Virus record (IMG/VR): IMGVR_UViG_3300044641_001438 | Span: 1 to 37,350 of that record | Length of the DNA stretch: 37,350 nucleotides | Source of the DNA: a virus | Direction: 5' to 3' (one strand) | Shown: piece after piece, positions 17,614 through 24,659 of the stretch | Layout: each line of letters begins with the position of its first letter | How positions within the stretch are numbered: the stretch's first letter is position 1 | The notes under the pieces: model-generated | The model's input: only the letters and a program-made list of their open reading frames with translations | What the model was told of the DNA's origin: nothing | The model's database searches: none | Made by a program: the position numbers and the translations under genes

Positions 17614-17814
17614 ATGCTTACCATTCTTGGTCTTAAAGTTTCCTACGAAACTCTTGCCTTCTTTGTACTGTTTATTGGCTCTGAAGTTGTTGGATCCAGC
17701 AAACTCAAGGAGAACAGCATTGTTCAACTTCTTTTGAATGCTGTTAATTCCCTTAAACCTTTCCGTTCGGAAGACGATAAACTCCAGAAGATTAAGGATT
17801 CCATCCTCAAGTGA
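17614..17814 (+). CDS. Small membrane protein, holin candidate
   Basis: The product has 66 residues with one membrane segment near residues 13-30 (LAFFVLFIGSEVVGSS) and a charged helical C-terminus (KPFRSEDDKLQKIKDSILK). T7 places its 67-residue class II holin, gp17.5, in the same position just after the tail fibre. Directly downstream is a cysteine peptidase, so holin plus lytic enzyme is a reasonable reading. Holins make holes in the inner membrane at the programmed time of lysis. The call depends on size and position; sequence alone does not prove it. Confidence 0.5.
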   Translation: MLTILGLKVSYETLAFFVLFIGSEVVGSSKLKENSIVQLLLNAVNSLKPFRSEDDKLQKIKDSILK

Positions 17815-17818
17815 CACC

Positions 17819-18385
17819 GTGACTAACATTACGTTAGCAGTTCCTCAATACTATCTTCAAACGGATAGTGCTACCCAGCATGGGGACCGTATGTGCTTTT
17901 CTAGTACGTGCGCCATGGCCGTAAAATACCTAAAGCCTACTTCACTTTTGGGGTCTAACGCTGATGATGACTATCTCCGTACTGTGCTGCGGTATGGAGA
18001 TACCACTCAGGCCCTAGCACAGATCCGTGCTTGTTCCCATTATGGGGTTAAAGCCACCTTTTTAAAGAATGGCACCCGTACTACCCTTGAAAAGGAACTA
18101 GAAAAAGGCTATCCAGTTGGCTGTGGAATCCTTCATAAGGGCCCTGCTCACGCTCCAATGGGTGGTGGACACTGGATGCTCGTAGTGGGCCTTACCGATA
18201 CACATGTTATCTGCCATGACCCCTTTGGAGAGATGGATAATGGCAATGGTGGATACCTAAAACCCGGTGTTGGTGGTAAATATGTCCCCTATACCTGGAA
18301 AAACTGGTCCAAACGATGGATGGTGGAGGGTAATGGCTCTGGATGGTACATAACCTTCCGTCAAACACAGCCAAAACCTGATTAA
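17819..18385 (+). CDS. C39-like papain-fold peptidase, possible lysis enzyme
   Basis: From GTG 17819 the product is 188 residues. VPQYYLQTDSATQHGDRMCF gives the usual Gln14 and Cys26, GGGHWMLVVG gives His118 and CHDPFGE gives Asp134, consistent with the C39-like peptidase catalytic layout. The ORF extends upstream in frame into the previous gene, but GTG right after that stop fits the spacing better. There is no signal peptide. Beside the holin candidate it may cleave peptidoglycan peptides during lysis. It could instead process a virion protein. Fold call good, substrate unknown. Confidence 0.75.
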   Translation: MTNITLAVPQYYLQTDSATQHGDRMCFSSTCAMAVKYLKPTSLLGSNADDDYLRTVLRYGDTTQALAQIRACSHYGVKATFLKNGTRTTLEKELEKGYPVGCGILHKGPAHAPMGGGHWMLVVGLTDTHVICHDPFGEMDNGNGGYLKPGVGGKYVPYTWKNWSKRWMVEGNGSGWYITFRQTQPKPD

Positions 18386-18412
18386 TCTTATTAAGAAACG
18401 TACTTAATTATC

Positions 18413-19114
18413 ATGCCTTACGAATTTTTTATTGATGCTAACGGCAATGGTCCTAGCCGTGTTGCCCGGATGGAGAATCCTATTCCGGTAACCCTCGACA
18501 GTGGTTCAGTTACAATTGATAACATCACTGTTCCTACTTCAGTCACTGTTAATAATACAAGTGGTTCTCCAGTTCCCGTTTCTGATGCTGGTGGTACCCT
18601 TTCAATTGATGACGGTGGTGGATCTATTACCGTAGATGGTCCCCTTACCGATGTTCAACTCCGAGCTACGGCTCTTCCCGTGTCGGGACCCCTTACTGAC
18701 ACCCAACTCCGCGCTACTGCGGTTCCTGTGTCGGGGCCTTTGACGGATACCCAACTCCGTGCCACCCCCGTGCCGGTATCTGGTGGGTTGACTGACACCC
18801 AACTTCGGGCCTCTGCGGTGCCTGTGGTGAGTTCTGTGGCAGTCCGTACCCCTACCACCACGTCGGTGAATGGTACTGCTTCTAGCACGACCATCTTGGC
18901 GTCCAATGCCAACCGCAAAGGATTTTCTGTTAGCAACATCAGCACCAGTAAACTGTACCTTTCGTTCAGCAATCCAGCAACTGTTGCTAACTGCTTCATT
19001 GAAATGCAACCTGGATCGTTCCTGGTGTTTGATCAACAGTTGATTGTTACCAGTGCCATTTATGGTATTTGGAGTAATGCTACTGGTGCTGCTCAAGTTA
19101 CTGAGTTTGTCTAA
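18413..19114 (+). CDS. Fibre-like virion protein with LTDTQLRA repeats
   Basis: The product is 233 residues. The N-terminal part is beta-rich, with short Val/Thr/Ser strands (GSVTIDNITVPTSVTVNN). Four 16-residue repeats of the form GPLTDTQLRATAVPVS follow (about 76-139), a repeat seen in tail fibres and structural proteins of many phages. The C-terminal 80 residues look globular (SNANRKGFSVSNISTSKLYL). Probably an accessory fibre or adhesin. Its stop overlaps the start of the next fibre gene by one base (TAATG), suggesting that the two products are made together. Confidence 0.75.
   Translation: MPYEFFIDANGNGPSRVARMENPIPVTLDSGSVTIDNITVPTSVTVNNTSGSPVPVSDAGGTLSIDDGGGSITVDGPLTDVQLRATALPVSGPLTDTQLRATAVPVSGPLTDTQLRATPVPVSGGLTDTQLRASAVPVVSSVAVRTPTTTSVNGTASSTTILASNANRKGFSVSNISTSKLYLSFSNPATVANCFIEMQPGSFLVFDQQLIVTSAIYGIWSNATGAAQVTEFV
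18638..18829 (+). repeat. Four in-frame 48-bp repeats in the fibre-like gene
   Basis: Four consecutive 16-codon units encode GPLTDxQLRAxxxPVS. The protein sequence is nearly constant, while many synonymous positions differ between copies (for example ACTGAC versus ACGGAT for Thr-Asp, and CTCCGC versus CTTCGG for Leu-Arg). Confidence 0.85.
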
Positions 19115-21246
19115 TGCCTCAATATATTCCGGCTCCTGAAGGTAATGATAGTCCTGGTGTGGCACCTGGGGGTACTGAGAATCAATACCTTCGTAAAGCG
19201 AGCGATCTTAATTACGATACGGAATGGGCAACACTTCCGTCTTTAGGTTCTGGTGTAGCTGCTGCCACAGCGCCTATTACTTATGATACCAATACACAAG
19301 TCATCAGTACCAGTATGGCAACCAACAAATTGTTGGGACGCTCAAGTGCTGGTACAGGTGTAGCCGAAGAAATTAGTATTGGTAGTGGTTTAACTCTTTC
19401 TGCTGGTTCGCTGTCTGCAACAGGTGGTGGCGGTGGAGGTGGCGTAACCGATGGTGACAAAGGGGATATTACAGTCTCTGGATCCGGTGCCACTTGGACA
19501 GTTGATAATGATGCCATTACTTACGCCAAGATCCAAAATGTCAGCACAACTAATCGACTTTTAGGACGCAGCACAGCAGGCGCGGGTGATATTGAGGAGA
19601 TTACTTGTACATCAGCAGGGCGAGCACTTTTAGACGATGCAGATGCTGCGGCTCAGAGGACAACTCTAGGTCTTGGTACCCTTGCAACTCAAAATGGTAC
19701 TTTTTCTGGTACCAGCAGTGGTACAAATACTGGTGATCAAACAATAACTTTAACAGGGGATGTCACAGGTTCTGGTACGGGCAGCTTTGCCACCACGTTA
19801 ACCAACAGCTCCGTCACTTATGCCAAGATCCAAAATGTCTCGGCTACTGACAAACTGCTAGGTCGAAGCACGGCAGGTGCTGGTGTTGTAGAAGAAATCA
19901 TTTGCACAGCAGCAGGTAGAGCACTGCTTGATGATGCGAATGCTGCTGCACAGCGTACCACGTTAGGATTGGGTACTTTGGCAACCCAAAGTGGAACATT
20001 TTCTGGCACGTCATCTGGCACTAATACAGGTGACCAAGATCTTTCTCCTCTTTTGGTAAAGGCAAATAATCTTAGTGACCTAACAAATGCTTCTACGGCC
20101 CGCACAAACTTAGGCCTAGGTACACTTGCTACCCAATCAGGTACGTTTAGTGGCACCAGTTCTGGAACAAATACTGGGGACCAAGATCTTTCTGGCTTGC
20201 TGGTAAAATCTAACAATTTAAGTGATTTAACCAGTGTTTCGACAGCTCGTACAAACTTAGGTTTGGGAACGTTAGCTACGCAAAGTGGGACATTTTCTGG
20301 TACAAGTAGTGGTACAAACACTGGTGATCAAAACCTATTTTCTACTATTGCTGTATCTGGTCAATCCAATGTTGTAGCAGATGCAACTAGTGATACATTG
20401 ACACTAGTGGCGGGCTCCAACGTCACGATCACAACAGATGCCTCTACCGACACAATTACGATTGCTTCCACGGGTGGTGGCGGTGGTGGTGTCACCGATG
20501 GCGACAAAGGCGACATCACGGTTTCAGGCAGTGGCGCCACTTGGACAATCGACAGCGGCGTTGTCACCAGCGACAAAATTGCTGACGGCACCATCGTTGA
20601 CGGCGACATCAGTGGCAGCGCCGAGATCGCGGTCAGCAAGCTGGCGGATGGTGCCGCTCGTCAACTGCTCCAGACCGATGCCGCTGGCACTGGTGTTGAG
20701 TGGACCAGCAACGTAGACATCCCTGGAACGCTGGATGTTACTGGTGTCTCCACGCTGGACTCCACGGTTCGCATTGGTGTTGCCAGCACCAACGCAAATG
20801 GCGGGATCTTGCAGCTTAGTTCTGGGATTACCTTCCCAGCAACAGCAGTTGCAGCAACGGATCCAAATACACTGGATGACTACGAAGAAGGCACTTGGAC
20901 GCCAGTAGTAGAAGGAACTACAACGGCAGGAACAGGAACCTATTCTGGTCGAGGCGGTCACTACTACAGGATCGGTGCAGCTATCCTTATTCGAGGGGAT
21001 GTGACTTGGACTGCTCACACTGGGACAGGCAATCTTCGCATCAGCGGCTTTCCCTTTACATTTGGCAGCAACACGATTTTGTATACGACTTTCAGCAATC
21101 TTACTTTTACGGGCGTTCCTTTTGTTTTGGGGATAGACAACCAAAGTTACGCTAATGTGCACGTTAATCCAACCACTTCAGGATCGAATGCTGCTCTTGC
21201 TATGGACACTGCTGCCAGTCTCACCTTCTACGGTTGGTATCGTTAA
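19114..21246 (+). CDS. Large tail-fibre or spike-like protein (710 aa)
   Basis: The gene starts in a TAATG overlap. Two Gly-rich hinges followed by VTDGDKGDITVSGSGATWT occur near residues 105-135 and 455-480. Between them lie LLGRSTAGAG-type blocks and four copies of RTTLGLGTLATQxGTFSGTS...NTGDQ. The C-terminus carries DDYEEGTWTPVVEGTT (about 588-603), a motif widespread at the start of phage fibre tips, then a beta-rich domain ending in FYGWYR. It is probably a trimeric fibre forming the second host-binding appendage. Bases about 20,400-20,830 are clearly richer in G+C than flanking parts, suggesting mosaic origin. Confidence 0.83.
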   Translation: MPQYIPAPEGNDSPGVAPGGTENQYLRKASDLNYDTEWATLPSLGSGVAAATAPITYDTNTQVISTSMATNKLLGRSSAGTGVAEEISIGSGLTLSAGSLSATGGGGGGGVTDGDKGDITVSGSGATWTVDNDAITYAKIQNVSTTNRLLGRSTAGAGDIEEITCTSAGRALLDDADAAAQRTTLGLGTLATQNGTFSGTSSGTNTGDQTITLTGDVTGSGTGSFATTLTNSSVTYAKIQNVSATDKLLGRSTAGAGVVEEIICTAAGRALLDDANAAAQRTTLGLGTLATQSGTFSGTSSGTNTGDQDLSPLLVKANNLSDLTNASTARTNLGLGTLATQSGTFSGTSSGTNTGDQDLSGLLVKSNNLSDLTSVSTARTNLGLGTLATQSGTFSGTSSGTNTGDQNLFSTIAVSGQSNVVADATSDTLTLVAGSNVTITTDASTDTITIASTGGGGGGVTDGDKGDITVSGSGATWTIDSGVVTSDKIADGTIVDGDISGSAEIAVSKLADGAARQLLQTDAAGTGVEWTSNVDIPGTLDVTGVSTLDSTVRIGVASTNANGGILQLSSGITFPATAVAATDPNTLDDYEEGTWTPVVEGTTTAGTGTYSGRGGHYYRIGAAILIRGDVTWTAHTGTGNLRISGFPFTFGSNTILYTTFSNLTFTGVPFVLGIDNQSYANVHVNPTTSGSNAALAMDTAASLTFYGWYR
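19657..20331 (+). repeat. Four fibre repeats with scrambled codons
   Basis: Four copies of a unit encoding RTTLGLGTLATQSGTFSGTS plus SGTNTGDQ, with small variants, lie in this stretch. Copies at 19972-20037 and 20119-20184 encode the same 22 residues but share only 9 of 22 codons. Confidence 0.85.
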
Positions 21247-21317
21247 TTTACTGACACTACAGCCCGCAACGGCTCAAAACTACGGCCTAAACCCGCTACG
21301 TCTGGAGGACGTTTCTA

Positions 21318-21566
21318 ATGGCTTTTACCGAACGCCACGAACATAAAATTGAAGTGCTTCCCCCTTACTCAATCCTGCAATGCCGTCGTGCGGACATTGT
21401 GGAGAAGGATGGCGTGGAGGTCGGCAAGACCTACCACCGCCACGTCCGAGTGCCCGGCGACAACTTGACTGACGAGTGCCCCGAAATGCAGGCCATCGCC
21501 GCTGCACTCTGGACTCCTGAGGTGATCGCGGCGTATCAAGCCAGCTTGTCACAACCATCTGCTTAA
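21318..21566 (+). CDS. Small protein after the second fibre (82 aa)
   Basis: The ORF starts at ATG 21318, about 8 bases after GGAGGA. The product reads MAFTERHEHKIEVLPPYSIL then CRRADIVEKDGVEVGKTYHRHV and ends in a short helix (TPEVIAAYQASLSQP). Small proteins of this design follow fibre genes in many phages and are usually left as hypothetical or virion-associated. G+C is higher than in neighbouring genes, like the middle of the preceding fibre gene, so the two may have arrived together. No function is claimed. Confidence 0.7.
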   Translation: MAFTERHEHKIEVLPPYSILQCRRADIVEKDGVEVGKTYHRHVRVPGDNLTDECPEMQAIAAALWTPEVIAAYQASLSQPSA

Positions 21567-21579
21567 TGATCTTTTAATT

Positions 21580-21807
21580 ATGCAACGAGCAAATGAAGAT
21601 CAGTTCAACGAACTCCATGGGCTCGTTACAAATGAACTGATCATGCGTATTAAATCAGGCACAGCCACTACACAAGATATTAAAGCTGCTGCCGATTGGC
21701 TTTCTAAGAATAATATTACGGGTGTTCCCGTACTTGGTTCTCCACTTGCCACCCTCTTTAATAGTCTTGAATTGGAGATGGAGGATGTCGAAAGGGCCAT
21801 CCGATAA
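21580..21807 (+). CDS. Small terminase subunit candidate, T7 gp18-like
   Basis: The 75-residue product contains TATTQDIKAAADWLSKNNITGVPV, matching the small-terminase pattern of a helix followed by a WL/FLK-N-I segment. It lies in the position of T7 gene 18 (89 aa), after the fibre genes and before large terminase. TerS proteins form rings that recognise phage DNA and regulate the TerL motor. The last 23 bases overlap the next gene. The match is by pattern and order, so moderate confidence. Confidence 0.65.
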   Translation: MQRANEDQFNELHGLVTNELIMRIKSGTATTQDIKAAADWLSKNNITGVPVLGSPLATLFNSLELEMEDVERAIR

Positions 21808-22024
21808 TGAAGATGGGGAAATGTCCACAATGCTCAGGAATCTAGCGGCTACCGCCTTCCTGGGCCTCTTTAGTTGGCATTTAATTACCCTACATAACAT
21901 TGCTAAATCAGTTGAGGTGCTGGTCGAAAGAGTAAGTGCTTCTAACACAAGGATTGAGCGCCTTGAAAACGAAGTATTCTTTAAGGATCAAAACTATGGC
22001 ACCCAGAAAAGCAACAACCCCTAA
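21785..22024 (+). CDS. One-pass membrane protein with coiled coil, i-spanin-like
   Basis: The preferred start is ATG 21785 inside the TerS end, giving 79 residues: an acidic N-terminus, a membrane segment near 20-37 (LAATAFLGLFSWHLITLH) and a coiled-coil-like helix (KSVEVLVERVSASNTRIERL). T7 gene 18.5, the inner-membrane spanin, sits at the same place, and this topology fits an i-spanin, although T7's is 143 aa. No lipoprotein partner is seen. A holin is the other possibility. Overlap with both neighbours suggests coupled translation. Confidence 0.5.
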   Translation: MSKGPSDNEDGEMSTMLRNLAATAFLGLFSWHLITLHNIAKSVEVLVERVSASNTRIERLENEVFFKDQNYGTQKSNNP

Positions 22025-22274
22025 GCGAAGTGCTGCGTATTATCGGAGTAACCCCGAAGCCTACGCAAAGAAACTTGCTTACGATACAAAAGAAAACAAA
22101 TCCCCAAAGGATCGAAAGTATCGGGCTGAACTTGCTGATGCGCGACGGAAACGTGGCGTAATGGGCAAGGGTGGCTCTGATCTTTCCCATACTAAGAGTG
22201 GCCGTTTGGTAAAGGAATCGCCCTCAAAAAATCGCGCTAGAAACGGTCACAACGGCAAGAGTACCAAAAAATGA
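21996..22274 (+). CDS. Basic protein with a possible degenerate HNH-like end (92 aa)
   Basis: ATG 21996 starts inside the preceding gene. The product is strongly basic (MAPRKATTPKRSAAYYRSNP) and ends KESPSKNRARNGHNGKSTKK. The stretch from KGGSDLSHTKSG to SKNRARN resembles the C-terminal half of small phage HNH-type proteins, whose usual motif is DxDH...SKNRxRN, but the expected Asp-His core is not intact. It could be a DNA-binding relic or a structural DNA-binding protein. It overlaps the next start by four bases (ATGA). Confidence 0.6.
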   Translation: MAPRKATTPKRSAAYYRSNPEAYAKKLAYDTKENKSPKDRKYRAELADARRKRGVMGKGGSDLSHTKSGRLVKESPSKNRARNGHNGKSTKK

Positions 22275-22420
22275 ATAAAGGAAACGCCAAGCCTCCTGGT
22301 CTTTACGCCAATATGAATGCTCGCAAGGCAGCGGGCAAAAGCCGTCCTAAGAGTAAGAGTACAATCTCTAAAGCGGCTTATGCAAACATGAAAGCAGGCT
22401 TCCCCAAAAAGAAGAAGTAA
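22271..22420 (+). CDS. Tiny Lys-rich basic protein (49 aa)
   Basis: ATG 22271 overlaps the stop of the preceding gene. The product starts MNKGNAKPPGLYANMNARKA and ends in AGFPKKKK, with a YANM motif twice (residues 12-15 and 37-40). Short basic proteins with a GLYANxxxR motif occur widely in tailed phages without known function. Composition suggests nucleic-acid binding. It belongs to the run of basic proteins upstream of terminase. Confidence 0.6.
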   Translation: MNKGNAKPPGLYANMNARKAAGKSRPKSKSTISKAAYANMKAGFPKKKK

Positions 22421-22438
22421 ACCACACAGGATCCTTTA

Positions 22439-22756
22439 ATGGTTCTGAAAGCCCCTTCCGATTACCTTTACAACCTTAAGGCCATGACTTCCTCTGAAGC
22501 TAAAAGAATGTGGCGCAGGTCTATCAAAGAACATTGGAATAACCAGTGTGCTTATTGTGGATCTACGGATAATCTTACTCTGGATCATATTCATCCAAAA
22601 GCTAAAGGAGGACATGACACCTCGTCTAATGTCGTACCTGCCTGTCTCAAGTGTAACCAGTCCAAAGGTTCGAACCACTGGTTATCTTGGTGGATTGGTC
22701 AAGACTGTTTTGACCACTCTAATTTCTCTAAGGTCCTTTCTTGGACAACTAGCTAG
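22439..22756 (+). CDS. HNH endonuclease
   Basis: The 105-residue product has a complete HNH domain: CAYCGSTDNLTLDHIHPKAK (zinc Cys pair and DH core), then GGHDTSSNVVPACLKCNQSK with the second Cys pair and final Asn. HNH nucleases near terminase genes can take part in packaging or act as free-standing homing enzymes; the sequence does not settle which. ATG 22439 follows an AGGA-like site; an internal Met at residue 16 would keep the domain whole. The gene contains an inverted repeat at 22655-22683 around GGTTCGAACC. Confidence 0.85.
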   Translation: MVLKAPSDYLYNLKAMTSSEAKRMWRRSIKEHWNNQCAYCGSTDNLTLDHIHPKAKGGHDTSSNVVPACLKCNQSKGSNHWLSWWIGQDCFDHSNFSKVLSWTTS

Positions 22757-22776
22757 TTAACTTATTTATTAATCAA

Positions 22777-23325
22777 ATGGCTACTAAAATTACTGCTGAC
22801 AGTCTCACCTATGGTGGCATCTCTAATGCCCCCGGCAAGACCGATGAGACTCAACAGAACAACAAAGTTCACACCACTACCAATGTGTCTGGGGGCGTGA
22901 CTACCACCACCACTATTCCTGCTTCCTTTGGTGCTGCTGCCACCACGGTTGCTCTTAATGCCACGGTGGATGCTGCTGAGACTGCTATCCGTACCGTTCG
23001 TGCTACCCGTGTTAAGCCTTCTACTCTGCCTACCGCAAAGGTGACGGGGACTGCTACCCGTAAGGAAACTGGCTGCATTGCTACCTTTGGTACACGTGTC
23101 AACGGTACTGGTTATACTCCTGGTACTTATACCAACGTTGCCCTGAGTGGTGGCTCTGGTTATGGCGCTACTGCTAACCTGACTGTCAACGGTTCTGGTC
23201 ATGTAGCTGCTTCTACGCTGGTTAGGGGCGGTCAATGGTATCAAGTTGGAGATACTCTGTCCTGCGATCTGATTGGTGCTGGTACGGCCTTTGCCCTGCC
23301 CGTGGCAACCATTACCCAGGGTTGA
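22777..23325 (+). CDS. Virion-type protein with GGSGYG beta repeat
   Basis: The product is 182 residues. The N-terminal half is Thr/Ala/Val-rich (VSGGVTTTTTIPASFGAAAT). The second half reads NGTGYTPGTYTNVALSGGSG, then YGATANLTVNGSGHV, then QVGDTLSCDLIGAGTAFALP, a beta-rich unit common in structural proteins of cyanophages. A related unit is inserted in the nozzle protein at 4574-7486. Likely a minor capsid, decoration or tail protein, though it lies among packaging genes. No enzyme motif is seen. Confidence 0.65.
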   Translation: MATKITADSLTYGGISNAPGKTDETQQNNKVHTTTNVSGGVTTTTTIPASFGAAATTVALNATVDAAETAIRTVRATRVKPSTLPTAKVTGTATRKETGCIATFGTRVNGTGYTPGTYTNVALSGGSGYGATANLTVNGSGHVAASTLVRGGQWYQVGDTLSCDLIGAGTAFALPVATITQG

Positions 23326-23330
23326 TTGAA

Positions 23331-24095
23331 ATGGCTCCTAAAAAGAAAGGTCCGTCGATGCTGGAAAATCAGCGTCGTAAACTCCAAATGCAAAAGATCG
23401 CCAAAGGTGGCGTTCAAAAAAGCGGTGTGACGAAACCCGCTGCTACTCCTAAACCGACTCCTAAGCCTACTCCTGCTAAACCTGCGGGTCCAGCTCGCCC
23501 CTCGATTGGTAACGTTCGCGGCCCTGGTGGGCGTGGTCGCCCTGCTTCTGCTCAAGCAAAAGAAGCTAAGTCTTGGCAAAAGATGAACCAACTCGGTTCT
23601 GCCAAGTCCGCAAAGGCTGCTGAACCTAAGCCCCGGACTTCTGCTCCTGGGACGGGTAATGTCCTCAAAGCCGCCCAGCAGTTCAGTAAGGATAAAGCAG
23701 CAAAAGATCGGCAGGTCAATCGTGGTGTGGCGGCATTCCGCGCTAAAATGAATCAATCCATGGTAGGCAAAGCTGCCGCATTGGTTGGTGGTGCTAAGGC
23801 TCTTGGTCCCAAAGCTGTTGCTGAAACCGTGGCCCCGCGTCCTACCGCTAAAGGAACTCTTAAGGGTGGTGGAGCCGTAGGTCCCGCTATGCCTAAGCGT
23901 CTCCAACAGCAAGGCTATGCTGCTCAAGAAAAGAAAGCCCGCGAAAAGCTTGCTGCCCGTAAAAAGGCTGCTGGTTCTTCCGCAGCTACCCCCAATACTG
24001 CGGCTTCCTTCGATGATGCCTTTAGGGATGCTCGTCGTGCCAATGTTAGCACCTTCACTTGGCGTGGTAAGAAATACACCACCAAAATGAAGTAA
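23331..24095 (+). CDS. Large basic Lys/Ala/Pro-rich protein
   Basis: From ATG 23331 the product is 254 residues, extremely basic and low in complexity. It has a TPKPTPKPTPAKPAGPARPS stretch near residues 43-62, several Ala/Lys helices reminiscent of histone H1 tails, and a more regular end (FDDAFRDARRANVSTFTWRG) that could be a small folded domain. A longer in-frame reading upstream would overlap the previous gene and is less likely. DNA condensation or binding inside the capsid is an inference from composition and from its place before terminase. Confidence 0.65.
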   Translation: MAPKKKGPSMLENQRRKLQMQKIAKGGVQKSGVTKPAATPKPTPKPTPAKPAGPARPSIGNVRGPGGRGRPASAQAKEAKSWQKMNQLGSAKSAKAAEPKPRTSAPGTGNVLKAAQQFSKDKAAKDRQVNRGVAAFRAKMNQSMVGKAAALVGGAKALGPKAVAETVAPRPTAKGTLKGGGAVGPAMPKRLQQQGYAAQEKKAREKLAARKKAAGSSAATPNTAASFDDAFRDARRANVSTFTWRGKKYTTKMK

Positions 24096-24099
24096 GATC

Positions 24100-24465
24100 A
24101 TGGCCCGCAAACCAGCAAATAAAATTAGCAAAGGTCGAACACCTAAACCTGCTGCTAATAACATCAAAAGTGTTATTAAATCAGAACAAAAAGGCAGAAT
24201 TAGGGATTTGCAAAATAGGCTTTCTGCTGTCCGCAATAGACTTCCAGTAGGTGCAAATGCTAACAATGCCGTTTTTAATCGTGGAAACATGATGGGCGGT
24301 AAATCCCTAAAAGGGATCGGCGCAAGTGGCACTGTATTAAATGCCGCTAGTCCTGTTGTCCGCAAAGTTGGAACAGCAATGGGTACAAAACTTGGCAAAG
24401 CTTTAAAGCCAGTAGGTCGAGCTATTGATAAAACTTTGGGAATTAAACCTAAAAAGAAAAAATAG
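24100..24465 (+). CDS. Basic protein (121 aa)
   Basis: The gene lies 4 bases after the larger basic protein. The product is Lys/Arg/Asn-rich ([20 protein letters not shown]) with a short amphipathic segment ([20 protein letters not shown]) and a Gly/Lys-rich end finishing KPKKKK. No domain is recognised. With its neighbours it forms a contiguous set of very basic products with the same C-terminal poly-Lys design, which may bind DNA or the negatively charged capsid interior. Function unknown. Confidence 0.6.
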   Translation: MARKPANKISKGRTPKPAANNIKSVIKSEQKGRIRDLQNRLSAVRNRLPVGANANNAVFNRGNMMGGKSLKGIGASGTVLNAASPVVRKVGTAMGTKLGKALKPVGRAIDKTLGIKPKKKK

Positions 24466-24467
24466 TC

Positions 24468-24602
24468 ATGCCCCTATCTCGCGGATCTTCAAATAAGGCC
24501 GTGTCTTCCAACATCAGCAAAATGATGAAGGAAGGTCGCCCTCAAAAACAAGCAATTGCTATTGCCCTTTCCAAAGCTGGGAAGAGTAAGAAGCGTAAAT
24601 AG
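24468..24602 (+). CDS. Tiny conserved-type basic protein (44 aa)
   Basis: ATG 24468 follows the previous stop by 2 bases. The product begins [20 protein letters not shown], continues [19 protein letters not shown] and ends in KKRK. Proteins with this SKGSS...[20 protein letters not shown] pattern are widespread in phages of many hosts, with no known function; the central helix could bind nucleic acid or protein. The close match to that pattern makes it one of the more secure small genes here. It is the last gene before large terminase. Confidence 0.72.
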   Translation: MPLSRGSSNKAVSSNISKMMKEGRPQKQAIAIALSKAGKSKKRK

Positions 24603-24659
24603 CTGTCATAGGGGTCTAGGATCGTCTCCTTGGCCCCTCCACCCCACAATAGGTATCCT

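Noticed and set aside
22664-22683. tRNA T-arm-like GGTTCGAACC
   Set aside because: It lies in the HNH coding frame. No acceptor stem, anticodon arm or CCA end can be fitted around it.
23241-24398. 385-codon minus-strand frame opposite the basic proteins
   Set aside because: It spans two + strand genes and arises from their repetitive Lys/Ala/Pro codons. No recognisable protein.
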